Below, one piece after another: positions 23,901-34,848 of a DNA stretch of 44,553 nucleotides. Both the position numbers and the translations under genes were made by a program. Position 1 is the stretch's first letter. Every line of letters starts with the position of its first letter. The notes under the pieces were generated by a model. It worked only from the letters and a program-made list of their open reading frames with translations. It did not search any database and was not told the origin of the DNA. Origin of the DNA: Alectoria sarmentosa (lineage: Eukaryota > Ascomycota > Lecanoromycetes > Lecanorales > Parmeliaceae); NCBI GenBank assembly GCA_009733775.1, contig WOGZ01000274.1, positions 1 to 44,553 of the forward strand, in the 5' to 3' direction.

Positions 23901-26900
23901 AATCACTTAAAAAAAACAAATCAAAGTTTTTAATTAAGCAAGTTATCAAAGAATTATTATATATTATCGTAATCTTTAACGTTACGATTATCTTTAATAT
24001 CGAGATTATTCATTATATTGATGTTATCATTTATAAAAACATTACAATTATTATAACGATTTCCGACGTTATAAATGTTTTTCTTAATTTATGAAAGAAC
24101 ATTGATAACGTCACGAACATATCGAAAGATTAATGAATGAAAATTTCGTTTATAAACAATTAAAAGAACGTTTATAAAGCTGATCAAACACGTGTCTATT
24201 CTGTTAATATTAAAGATAAATAAATGATAAACGAGACATTCGACAAATTATATGAGCAAGGTCGTATAAAATGAATTGTTATAAGCACACCTTTCTCTTT
24301 TCTTTACTTCGTCATCTGAAAAAACACCGTCGATGAATTTAAAGATCGTGTAATCATTGATATCAAAACATTGAATAAAATCACGATGTTAAATGTTTAT
24401 TTTATGTCTATGCAAACAGAAATCCTCGCATTATTAAAAAATGTTATTTATATTTCTATTATCAATATAATTGTATTCTTTTATCAATGATGAATGCAAC
24501 GTTATTATCGATATCGCTTCATTATTTCATTTCATCGTAATCAAAAAAGTTTCAATGTATCAATAATGGATTATCGTAACTCATTCGCTTATGTGCAAAG
24601 AATAATTAACAAAATCCTTCGTTCATTTCGTTATTTCTGTAAAGCATATATAAATGACATTATCATCTTTTCAACATCGTTAAAAAAACACTTCAAGCAC
24701 TTGAATTTAATCTTTCAAATATTATCGAATATGAACATTCATTTGATTCTTATTAAAGCCTTTCTCGAATATCCCTTTGTACAATTATTAGATTAACATA
24801 TCGATGTTTTAAATCTAATCATTTTTGAAAACAAATTAACAATTATTCGCAATCTCGAATTTTCACGTATCTTAACATCTTTAAAACGATATTTCGAAAT
24901 AACGGATTATTTCAAACAATATGTGCCTTATTACATTGCTATTGTTTAACTTTTACAAAAACGAAAAACATTTTTAAATTATAATTGCAAGAGCATTACA
25001 AGAAGCGCTCGCAAATCGAAAATTCGTAAAACATATTTATAAACGCTTATTTCGAAAAAATTAAATGCGTATCATTAATTATAAAAAATTTTCGCTATTA
25101 TTATAATATTATATCATTATGATTTTATTAAACAATTATACGTCGACCTCGATATTAATAAAGAATTTGATTTTAAAACGCATATTTATCATATTAAAAC
25201 AAATGATCTTTTATTGCAAAAGACTTTTATTTTAACGAAATCTGTCGCAATTATCGAAGCATTTAAATAAAAGTTTATGCAATCTATTCTCTTTTTAAGC
25301 AAACAATTTACGTTAATAAAAATTCGATATTAATTAATCGAATTAAAAATGATTAACATTGTATGAATAATGAAGAAGATTCATTATTTGATTGAGATTG
25401 TTATTAAGGTCATCATAATTTATATTGATTATTTCGCGATTATCAATATCGTACGCTAGAGTAGCATGAATATTACGTTTATCGAAAAACTTAATCTTCG
25501 TTTTATACGTGTTTCAGAGTACTTATAACGCTTCCGCATTAAATTAAGACATAAATCAAATAAGATCAACATCGTATTTGATGTCTTATCACGATTAATC
25601 AATCGTTTTTCAAATCGATTTAAAACCGAATTCATTCTCGACGCTGTCGACTCTTTTTCAATCAATATTATTTTAATCAATAAAGCCTTTCATAATCGAG
25701 TAATAAAAGATTATCAAGATAAATCACGATGAATTAAGATTATAATTATTATGAAAACAAATGCAAAGTTAAAAGCAGACAACGTTGCTAAATTATTATA
25801 CAAATTAATTAATGATTTGTTTTATTTTGATGATTCCGAAAGAGGAATGCATTTATATATATTTACGAAGATCTTAAAGTAAGAGGTTTTCAAACTAGCT
25901 CATAATGAAATGAAACATTTAAATTATGCTTATATTCATGAGAAATTGATTCGAAATATTTACATTTTCAATATGTTTATCAAATTGTATAAATATTTAC
26001 GACATTATCCTCATTATTAATTGTATTAAACTCTTAAACATAAATCGTATAAATCGTTATAATCAATTTACACGTTATCTCGCCCATTTTATACGATAAT
26101 AATCGATTTCATTTTAACATTATCATTGATTACTTCGAGTTACGATTGTATTATATTCATTATAAACAAGTTTAGTAAGGTTATCACATTCATTTCGAGA
26201 AAAATCATTTAAAATAAAGCTTAATGAGCTTATCGTTTGTTGTCACGATTATTATTATTAAATTAAGGTTTATCATAAATGATTATTTTAAATCGAAATC
26301 GTAAATTCGTCGAAGAATTATAACAATAAATTTTTAAGCTTCTTAAGGTGAATCTGCTATATTTTATTATTTAACATTTACAAATCGATAAATAATCTGA
26401 AAAATCAAACGAAATCGTCGAAATTGTTTTACGTTATTTCATTTTTATAATGTTCAATGAACAATAATCGACGATGCTTTCACAGCTGACAACAATGTTA
26501 AATAATTCTATCAAATACAACTCGACGCATCTCGCCCTTATTGAAATACTTTACGAATTCAAAATCAAAAAACCATTGAATATGCTGAAACACGATGACC
26601 TCAACCTCGAAAACCTTATGAAAAAAACTTTAGATGAGGTCAGGCTCGCTTCGCAACAGGCTATTGTTATTATTACTCAAAACACAATTGCTATATCAAT
26701 AGCAACTCGACCACCCGCTATATAAGACATATTTATTTTCATATCAATTACAAAACAACGAGCAATAATCGTACGAATGTCTTTGCGAAAGGCTATCACG
26801 CAAATTACGTTATTCGTTATTACGTCACATGCTATCGAGCAACGCGTTATAACAATACGCGTACCTATACCAACACGAATGTTTATATCAAAGACTTCGA

Positions 26901-27670
26901 CGCAAATTACGTTATTCGCTGTTATTACGTCTCTCGCAATCACATTTTTTATTACGAAGCAACGTGCAATAGCAATACGAATATCCTTTAAAAAGTCTCC
27001 CACAATCATTATTATTACGATAAATGTTTTCCCTTTAAATTAATTTGAACCTATTTATCGATCTGAGCATATTAACGTTTAAAATATATTTGTTTTTGTT
27101 TTGATAAGAATAAAGAAGTACTATGATGCTAAACACAAATCGATGTTTTTTAAGATCGATGATTATGTGCACTTACGTCTCCACCAAAGTTATCAAATAA
27201 TCGATATATAATCATAAAAACTTGATCAATAATTCGCTGAGCCGTTCGAGATCGTGGAATGCATTAAACGATTAACCTACCATCTCAAATTATCATCGAC
27301 CATAAAGATTCACAATGTCGTTTCAATGATACATCTTGAGCTCGTTATTATTATTGCTTTAAATTCATATAAACGTCACTTCACGATATCACCGCCCATC
27401 ATTATTAATAATAAAAAAGAGTATAAAATCGAGCATCTAATACGAAAACGTTTATATCGTTTTAATTATATTAAATAAACAATCACTTAATATCTAACAA
27501 GATGAAAAGAATATGATTTTCAAAAAGATAAATAACTCTTCGCAAAGCAATTAATTAATGCGTTTGAATTGATTCGAAAATATGAAAAAACTAATGAAGT
27601 TATATTTGCATTGATCGTCGCTGTTCTCAATTATCATAACATCATTACACAATAAGTTTTATCGACCTAA
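20951..27670 (+). pseudogene. Gypsy-1 gag-pol polyprotein, RIP-inactivated
   Basis: A retroelement polyprotein in a single plus frame; in-frame stops are numerous (mostly TAA/TAG/TGA where Q or W fits). The gag capsid-like part is at ~21700-22200 (FIKRFKQSSFVIIKSFF, MLRIVKNVKINNIYSQLN). A CCHC/C2H2-like finger is at 22949-23011 (CRLC...HKHLTEC, ligands intact). The protease active site is at ~23222-23270 (FDIEC.MSLID, D-T-G mutated). Reverse transcriptase runs ~24229-24830 with YINDIIIFS at 24647-24673, so the catalytic YxDD has its first Asp changed to Asn. RNase H-like sequence is at ~25139-25450. The integrase zinc-binding region is at ~25898-26025, its cysteines read as Tyr (HYPHY). The integrase core runs to ~26725, its C-terminal part is at ~27100-27340, and a chromodomain-like end (EYKIEHLIRKRLYRFN) lies at 27420-27580. 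The start is uncertain: no clear ATG was found and the 5' boundary is where the frame opens. Confidence 0.9.
26730..27040 (+). repeat. Degenerate ~102-bp in-frame repeats within Gypsy-1 integrase
   Basis: ACGCAAATTACGTTATTCG occurs at 26798 and again, 102 bp later, at 26900. A second marker (CAACG followed by GCAATA or similar) is at 26756, 26840 and 26960, spacings 84 and 120, both multiples of 3 and 102 minus or plus 18. The repeats are in frame with pol and translate as (A/T)QITLF and ITKQRAI. They lie between the integrase core and its C-terminal domain. The 110-codon open frame on the opposite strand (26677-27009) is a by-product. Confidence 0.6.
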
Positions 27671-27848
27671 TAAGGTTTTTCACATCAATCGTGCTATGAT
27701 CGAATCGTGTGAAGAAAATTCTTAAGATTAATATGTGTGATGAGATTGATGATGTTATGAGGTTTTGCTTGAAGTGCATTGCGTTAAACTTCTACGCTAT
27801 CGAATTGCACGTCATCAAGATGATGACTTTATTTCGTTTGCCTGTAAT
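27671..27848. other. Gypsy-1 3' untranslated region
   Basis: Tandem stops at 27668-27673 end the polyprotein frame. The segment is G-rich on the plus strand (GATGAGATTGATGATGTTATG near 27728). A polypurine tract next to the 3' LTR is not obvious: the bases before 27849 are TTTCGTTTGCCTGTAAT. The open frame from 27709 runs into the LTR and is not considered a gene. Confidence 0.5.
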
Positions 27849-28039
27849 TGTTATGATCATTGTAGAAGCCTCTTATAAAAGCCTTTTGCAAACGCTCTTG
27901 TCTAGCCTAGGGAAGAACGGAGAGGTTAAGCCAAGTTAGTATTAACATCTTCACTTCTCTCTGCTATTTAAGGTAGGATTTCAGATAGAATTAAACAAGA
28001 CTTTTACACACTTCATGACTGCTATAACTGACCATCATA
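27849..28039 (+). repeat. Gypsy-1 3' LTR (191 bp)
   Basis: Starts TGTTATGA and ends ATCATA. The terminal CA has become TA by the same C-to-T change seen elsewhere. It aligns without gaps to the 5' LTR and is followed by the GCAAA target duplication. It holds CTATTTAAG at 27964. Confidence 0.93.
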
Positions 28040-28044
28040 GCAAA
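28040..28044. repeat. Target site duplication GCAAA, right side of Gypsy-1
   Basis: Exact copy of 20617-20621. Removing one copy and the element joins 20621 to 28045 and restores the pre-insertion locus. Confidence 0.9.
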
Positions 28045-28252
28045 CGATCTCATTTATCAATTTTTTTTGAAACGTTCGAATCGTTTTCTAAATCATTATT
28101 AGATTTATTTGTTTCGACATTTTTTCAGAGCGGCATTTCTTAAAACGACTTTTTCAACTCGTTTTTAATTATAATAAAAAAACCCTCGTCTTCATTATTC
28201 TCATTATTATTATTAATTTTTTATATCTCTTTATTTATCTCTCTTGATATCG
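28045..28252 (+). other. Copia-A leader (presumed)
   Basis: AT-rich sequence between the Gypsy-1 insertion and the first Met of the Copia-A gag frame. It contains CAGAGCGGCATTTCTTAAAA near 28125 and a polypyrimidine run (CTCTTTATTTATCTCTCTTG) near 28228. Presumed leader or LTR remnant; no matching 3' LTR was found. Confidence 0.4.
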
Positions 28253-31200
28253 ATGATTGAATTTAACATTTAAAATATTATTAAAAATGTTTTTACGAAT
28301 AATGAAAACAACTTCCCTTTGATTTTCATTATTATTTTGAAATTCATTATCAAATACATTAAATAAAACGAAGATATTAATGATTAATTAATATTAAACA
28401 ATTTTGAATCCTTTATTAACATTATCAAATTTAAAATTTGCATAATCATTTATTAACGTTTTGATTACGTTAATTATTAATTCATCAAAAAACATAATGA
28501 AAATTTTTAAATTATATTAAACGTCATCGATATTTATTATAAACTTATAAATTTTGAACTTTATATCGAACTTATGCGTTAATTGCACAATATCAACATT
28601 AATCTCAAAAAGAACGTTCATCAATACGAAAAAAACTTTCGCAAAATCAACGTCGAAATCATTAATTTAAACGATTCATTATTATTATCGAAATCTTATT
28701 TTATTCAATTTTTTCTCATAAAATTCGATAAAGCTTACGATGTTTTTATAATAATTTATATTTAAATTTATATGCTTTATAATTTGAATATAATTAAATT
28801 CGCTTTAATTATTTATAACGCAATAAACGAAAAGCGTTATATGTTTATAATTAAAAAAAATGATGTTATTATGCTCGCTCACCGCAATGATAAAAATAAA
28901 TAATTCGTTAAAAGCGATTTCGACGACTTTGATTTCATTAATCGCGAAATTTATGCTTTTTATAAAATCGTTAATCGCAAATTCAAATATTCTTTTATTA
29001 AATGTTGAATCAAATTTTCTCATTTAAAATCTAAAAAGTTTATAAATAAAAAATAAAAAAAGAAGAAGACGCAAATCGATATCATTTATATAAATATTAA
29101 TGCCTTAAATGTCAAGCGTAAACGCATCGAAAAAACGTTATTTAACGTTTTCATTTCAAAGGAGAATAATTATTTCAACGTTAATATAACGTATACTTTA
29201 AAAAAGAACGATTATTTTTATGTTCATATAATATTCCTCGACGAATTAAATGATTAAAATCATTCGAATCTCATTTTAAATAATTTTAATATTTTGAATA
29301 TAATTAATCAAACGAATCAAAACGAGAACAAAAATGAAAACTTTATTAATTTAATAACGAACTCGAATCTGAACAAAAGTTTATCATTCGTCAAATCTAT
29401 AAATTTCAATATTCAAATTATGATAAATTTTAATTGCATTCGCCATTTCTTTATCAATCGTTTAATATTTATCATTTATATTAAAATTCAATTTCGATTT
29501 ATCAAAGACATTAAAGATATCAAAATTCAATTTTTGATTTATAATATTATTAATCTTAATTATAATATCAATAATAAACGCGTTATTTTAACGATTTTTA
29601 ATGTTTTGTATATGTTCGATATAAACGTTAATCTTTTATTAATTAAAAAGCTCTTAAATATTGATATTAAAATCATTTTTCATAAAAAAGATTATATCTT
29701 AATTCAAAACAATATCACATTAATTGATACGCGAAATCGCGATTTGTTTTTTTTGAATTTATGAAAAGATAATAATGTTTTAATCGCTTATAACGTTTTA
29801 TCAAATTCGATTCATTAATTATAATATGCTCGCATGAATCATTTAAATTAATAAAACCTTAATAAACTTTTTAATATTATTATGAATATGAATTTTTTCA
29901 AAAACATTATCGAGAAGTACATCTGCGAATGCTATATGATGAATTATTAAAAGATTATTTTTTATAATTCATTCACAACGCTCGATATTTTATTAAGCGA
30001 ATTTATTTATAATGATTTTATTAAATCTTTAATTCTCATTAATTTCAACGATTATAAATACTTTATAACCTTTAAAGACGATTTCATTTATTATTTTGAA
30101 ATTTATTATATTTATCATAAAAGTGAGATATTCATCATATTTTTACATTTTAAAACTTATTTAAAATTTCGCGATTATCGAATTTATCGCATTCGCCTCG
30201 ATAATGAAAACGAATATATTAATAAAGTTTTTTTGAAATGTCTTATTTAAACGAGCATTAAATAAAAATTCATTATTATAAATAATTTCGAAATGAATAA
30301 AGTCGTCGAGCGATTTAATCAAATTTTGATAAATAAGATTTATTCAATTTTGTTAAATTTCAATCTCAATAAATCTTTTTGATTTAAAATAATAATTATA
30401 ATTAATTATTTGATAATGCGTTCTTTTAACATCAAAATCATCGTTACATTTTTCGAAATCTTTTATTATCGCAAATTTATTCTTTTTTATTTGCATATCA
30501 TTAATTTCATCGTTTATATCTTAAAACGTATTTAAAAAAAGTTTATAAATAAAAACGAGAAGTGTATTCTTTTAAATTACGAAAACAAATTCATTTTTTA
30601 TCTTTATAATTTAATCAAAAAAAATTATTCGCGTTAACGATATACATTTCGTCGAAAAACGTTCACATTTTATAAATTTCAAAAAAGAAATTAAGATTCA
30701 CGAGCCTTTAAATAAATATTAACATTTTTTTATATTAACATTTATCATGAGAAAGGCATTGAATAAACAACATATTATTATATTATTAAATATTGAATCT
30801 GTGATTTCGATTAAATCAAATCGATTATCGTTAACGAATATTTCATCATTAATCGTTAATTATTTTCAAAAATCTTATTTTATCATTATTGTAATGCGTA
30901 TATTTATAATATTTATTAAATTTATTATATCGATCGTTAAATTTATTATCGTTTCCCCTTCGTCGATATTTTCGAAATTTATTAAAATAAAAATTATACG
31001 AAAACATTCGAAATATAAGATTATTTAAAAGATATTTAATAATCATAAAGATTTTATTATTTCGAATCTTCGTGATTTATTATTTGATTTTTTAACGAAA
31101 ATTTTCGTTATTTTTATTTTTTTTGCGAATTATATTAATAAATTTAATATTTTCGAATTTATAATTTACGAATAAAAAAATTTCAATAATCTGATTTATA

Positions 31201-32726
31201 TAAATTGAAAAATTGACATGCGAGATAAATATAAATTTTTTATAAATAATAACATTTGATATCTTATTCAAACGTTTTTAAAGATTTATATTTTTTAAAA
31301 TCGTTGAATTTATATCATAAAGCGAGATTTTAAAAGAAAAATCATTTATTATAAAACACATTAAATTATTCGAAGATTCGAATAATAAAAGAGTTATAAT
31401 TAATATAACATTTTCGCATTAATAATAAAATTTATAAATTATAAAACGATTTTTGCGTTTATAACGATTATAAATTAAAATATAAAACAAATGAACGTTA
31501 AAATCGTTTTTCTTTATAATAATATTTAAGAAAACATTTATATATAATAATTTAACGATTTTAATAAAAATAATATTAAGATTTATAAATTGAATAAGAT
31601 TTTCTATAATTTAAAGCAATTTTTTAAGATTTAATATCAACATTTTTCGATTTATATAAAAAAACTCGATCTCAATCTCATCGAATCGAATAATAATGTG
31701 TTTATAAACTCTAAAAAAGAAATCATTATAACATTTTATATCGATAATGTTTTGATTATAAATCGCAATAAAATCATTATTAAACGAATCAAAAATGTTT
31801 TAAACGTCAAATTTCACATATCAAATTTAAAATCATACGTTTAATATTTGAATATGATCGTTAAAAAAGATCGTTATAATAATATTATTCATTTAAAATA
31901 AAAAGCGTACATTATACATTTTTTTAATCATTTCAAATGTTAAAATCTCATCTTTATTAATACATCATTCGAAATTAATCGCAAATTAACATTCGTTAAA
32001 GAGAATTATATGATTTTCAAAAAGCTTTATAAGAAATATTAATTCGTTATAAACTTTTTTATGTATATTATGTTAAAAATTCGTCTCGATATCGTTTATG
32101 CTATTTTTTTAATTAATCGATATTCAATCAATTCGATTTTAACGCATTAAAATGCGATTATTCGAATTTTTCGATATTTTAAAAATATAATATATTATAA
32201 ATTCGTGTATAAAGATTTCTTAAAGAATTTATTCGATTATATTAATTTTGATTAAATTGATAACTTAATTCGAAAATTCATTTTCGATTATTTATTTAAT
32301 TTGAATAACGACGTTATTAATTGATTAAACAAACGTCAAATTATTATAATATTATTCATTTGTGAAACAAAATATATTAATTAAATGTAAATTATTAAGA
32401 AAATTATTTGATTGAAAAACCTTTTCAATCAATTTTTACGATTTAACGATTCGAATTTCAAGATTATTATGATTTTTGAAAACAATTAAAAGGTAATCGT
32501 TTTCGCAAAAAACGCTCAATTTCATGTTCACATTAAACACATTAACATCGCTCATCATTTTGTGCGCGAAAAAATCAATAATAATATTGTGAATATTCAA
32601 TATATTCTTATTAACAAATAAATAATTAATAATTTTATCAAAACTTTATGTTTCGATAAATTTGTTATCTTTCGCGATGTCCTTAAAATAAAAACAATCT
32701 TACATCATTCATTTAAAATTATTTGA
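28253..32726 (+). pseudogene. Copia-A: Ty1/Copia polyprotein, RIP-inactivated
   Basis: The order gag, protease, integrase, reverse transcriptase, RNase H marks Ty1/Copia. The frame opens at ATG 28253 (MIEFNI). Gag is at ~28253-29290. The protease region is at 29294-29764, with NFNCIRH (29426-29446) where DSGxxxH is expected and a later LYMFDINVNLLLIKKLL block. The pre-integrase/HHCC zinc part has YARMNHLN at 29825-29848 (first His lost) and CECY near 29924. The integrase core includes YKYFITFKDDF and VVERFNQIL (~30050-30330). The frame then shifts by one within an A-run near 30611 (LIKKK/IIRVND), and a low-complexity hinge runs 30747-31028. Reverse transcriptase has FYIDN at ~31734-31748 (second Asp changed to Asn). 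RNase H has CETKY at 32361-32375 and HHFVREK near 32550. Terminal stop at 32724-32726. Many internal stops; not functional. Confidence 0.88.
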
Positions 32727-33420
32727 ATCATTATTTCAAAAAAAACGTTTAAGACGTTTAAATCGTTTAAATCGATTCATTATCATTATTCAACGCCCTC
32801 AATTTCAAAAAAGCGATTTCATTAATCTTCACATTTCGAATAATCGATCGAATGATCGATCGAAATCGAAATTATTCGCAAAATCTCAATATTTGTCTTA
32901 ACGTGTCAAAACTCCGTCATGTCATCATTATATTAAAAATTAATTTATCGTTATTTTAATTATAATCTCAAACTTTGCGAGCCTCTTTTCGAAAGATTTA
33001 TATTTATATACAATTCAAATCTAAAATCTACGCCGTCATTCAAAAGGTCGCTGTCGCCGATTTTTCGTCAATTGTCTTAAATATTTCCATAAGGCTATTA
33101 TATCCATGCTCTTAAAATCACTTAAGATTATCGTATTTATGCCCTCAGACGTTATTGTCGTCATCATCATCATAAACATCGTCGTTATACATCGTTCGCA
33201 TGCACGTTATCAATCATTATTGTCAAATATCAATACTTTAAAATAATTCTCACGGGCCTTGCAACCGATCGCATACATATATGTATATGCATATATAATT
33301 CGAAATATTTCGTTCAATCGGAAAATTCACCCTCACATATATTTATCGATTATGTGTCGATCGATTTTTGATATGCATCAGATAATCTGTAAATAAATTT
33401 GTCAAAAAACGATTTTTCGT
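32727..33420. other. Less mutated unique stretch, no gene recognised
   Basis: This part is richer in G and C than its flanks, for example GGGCCTTGCAACCGATCGCA at ~33255. It holds the direct repeats CGATCGAATGATCGATCG near 32845, a TCATCATCATCAT run near 33160 and a near-perfect inverted repeat GCATACATATATGTATATGC at about 33270-33290. It could contain a 3' LTR of Copia-A, but no 5' partner was found. Frames on both strands are short. Confidence 0.45.
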
Positions 33421-33760
33421 TAAAAAATGAATTTTTTTTTATATGATATCGTGACGGATATGTTCAAAAAAACATAATCGTTTTCAGATTTTCGATTTTC
33501 ATCCTTTTTATTCGGCTTTGAACATCGCGAATTTCGAATTTCGTTTTTGAAATTCGAATGTTTATAAGGGGAGGGAAATGGTGTATAAGAGATAAAAATG
33601 ATTTATGAGATAAAAGTGATTTATGAAGGGATGATTATATTCTTTTTTCAAATTTTTATTGTTTTTACCCGATTTTGAACATCGCGAATTTCGAATCTTA
33701 TATTTGAAATTTAAATTTTTATGAGACGCATAAGAGATAAAGAAGATATATAAAAATAAT
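33421..33760. repeat. Dispersed repeat, longer copy of 1-185
   Basis: The first 60 bases match 1-60. The motif GAACATCGCGAATTTCGAAT appears twice, at about 33522 and 33677, each within a similar ~80-bp unit, giving an internal tandem duplication with a ~155-bp period. Between them is GGGGAGGG followed by a triple TTTATGAGATAAA-like run. The minus-strand ORFs here (33562-33765) are not supported. Confidence 0.65.
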
Positions 33761-33865
33761 TTCACATTAATTATTCGACATTAAACTCATTATAATTATT
33801 CGACACTCGATTCATTTTATTTATTCGATATTCGATTTTTTTAGAAATATGCGTGCGAAAAAAAG

Positions 33866-34020
33866 TGTCGAAATTTAAATTATATAATAAATCACATAAC
33901 ACGGGCGCATGCGCTCGTAACTTAATCGCACTTTCCTTCGTAACACTTTTAAAGTAATACAATTAAGTGTCATACATCATATTTTCACAATAAACGACAT
34001 ATCTTTATTTTATAAATCGT
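33866..34020. repeat. CACGTG-containing repeat, copy 3 (mutated)
   Basis: GGGCGCATGCGC and the tail AATCGCACTTTCCTTCGTAA match 8432-8630. The preceding inverted repeat reads AATTATATAATAAATCACAT, which is copy 2's GTCACGTGATAGATCACGTG with every change C to T or G to A. So the CACGTG palindrome has been destroyed here by transitions alone. Confidence 0.7.
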
Positions 34021-34511
34021 TTCATTCAAAATTCAATAATAATAATCATATTTAACGATTTAATTGCGAAATATTCGCAATAAAAACCAAAAAATCAAAA
34101 ACAAAAACAAAAATTAATAATTAATCAAAAAGAAATCATTTTTTATTTCGCGTATTTAATATATTAAAGCCAAAACGCAAAAAAAAAAAAAAAAATTATT
34201 TCGAAAATCAAAAAAAAAAGTCTTTATTATAAAGCGATTTAATAATAATAATATTATATTTAAACGTTTTAAATGAGCGAAACGAGATTATTAATCTCGC
34301 TTTCGATTTCAAAACCTTATTATTATTTTTTCAAAGTCTTTTAATCATTAAAACGATTAATATAATTCGAATAACGTATTTTTTACGAATTCGTTACGAT
34401 TTATAAAATCAAATGATTTTTTTTTAAAATAACATTTTTATACTTTTATATTTTCTTCAATATTTATTAAATTTATCATCTTTTTAAACATCGTCGAATA
34501 TTTTTTCGATT
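34021..34511. other. AT-rich leader of Copia-B (presumed)
   Basis: No gene is seen. It contains A-rich runs (AAAAACAAAAACAAAAATT near 34100) and lies between the CACGTG repeat and the first good start codon of Copia-B. A 5' LTR cannot be delimited because the 3' end of the element lies beyond the window. Confidence 0.35.
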
Positions 34512-34848
34512 ATGAAACAAAAATTTTTCGCAAACGAAAATTCAAATTATATCGAATCAATTTCAAAATTAAATGAATTTTTTTTTATATTTTTAAAATC
34601 TTATAAATTCTTAAACATTTTTTGAATAACGATAATGATAACGATAACGATTTTATTTCAAACTTTTACGCTGATTTCATCTTTATCTCAAAACAATTAA
34701 TTCTCGAATTATTATTAAAATTTATCACAAATATAGAACTTTTCGACTTTAAAGCGCGCTTTATTTCTTCAACGTCGTTTATTTCAATCACTTCTAAAAA
34801 CCTTATTACGCAAATCTCATTATTTTTAAACCTTACTTTATTATAAAT
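34512..34848 (+). pseudogene. Copia-B gag, 5' part before the Gypsy-2 insertion
   Basis: A possible start is the ATG at 34512 (MKQKFFANENSNYIESISKL). The frame shifts in a T-run near 34620 and continues as NDNDNDNDFISNFYADF, then LILELLLKFITNIELFDFK and SLFLNLTLL. At 34844-34848 the insertion of Gypsy-2 interrupts it. The same reading frame resumes at 42358 (IIFSNINSNENSNSNSNF), which supports one interrupted gene. The gag assignment is by position only, since gag is poorly conserved. Confidence 0.5.
34844..34848. repeat. Target site duplication TAAAT, left side of Gypsy-2
   Basis: TAAAT directly precedes the LTR; the partner at 42353-42357 is CAAAT. The single difference is C to T, so the original target was probably CAAAT. 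The C-to-T change turns a CAA codon of the Copia-B frame into TAA. Confidence 0.8.

Larger units (their letters stand above)
20622..28039 (+). mobile_element. Gypsy-1: complete but degraded Ty3/Gypsy LTR retrotransposon
   Basis: The 7,418-bp element has 191-bp LTRs, the GCAAA target duplication, and internal gag, zinc finger, protease, reverse transcriptase, RNase H, integrase and chromodomain-like order. Integrase after reverse transcriptase defines Ty3/Gypsy. All recognisable parts lie in one plus-strand frame. LTR differences number 31 of 191, all transitions. It inserted upstream of the Copia-A gag start and is not expected to be active. Confidence 0.93.

Noticed and set aside
26677..27009. 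Minus-strand 110-codon frame with repeated (I/V)ARCFVI
   Set aside because: It lies antisense to in-frame repeats of the Gypsy-1 integrase region, and its repeats mirror those.
30849..31046. Minus-strand 65-codon frame
   Set aside because: It overlaps the Copia-A hinge between integrase and reverse transcriptase, which continues in frame on the plus strand.
32727..33420. 3' LTR of Copia-A
   Set aside because: I looked for a matching copy in 19557-20621 and 28045-28252 and found none by eye, so no LTR is called.
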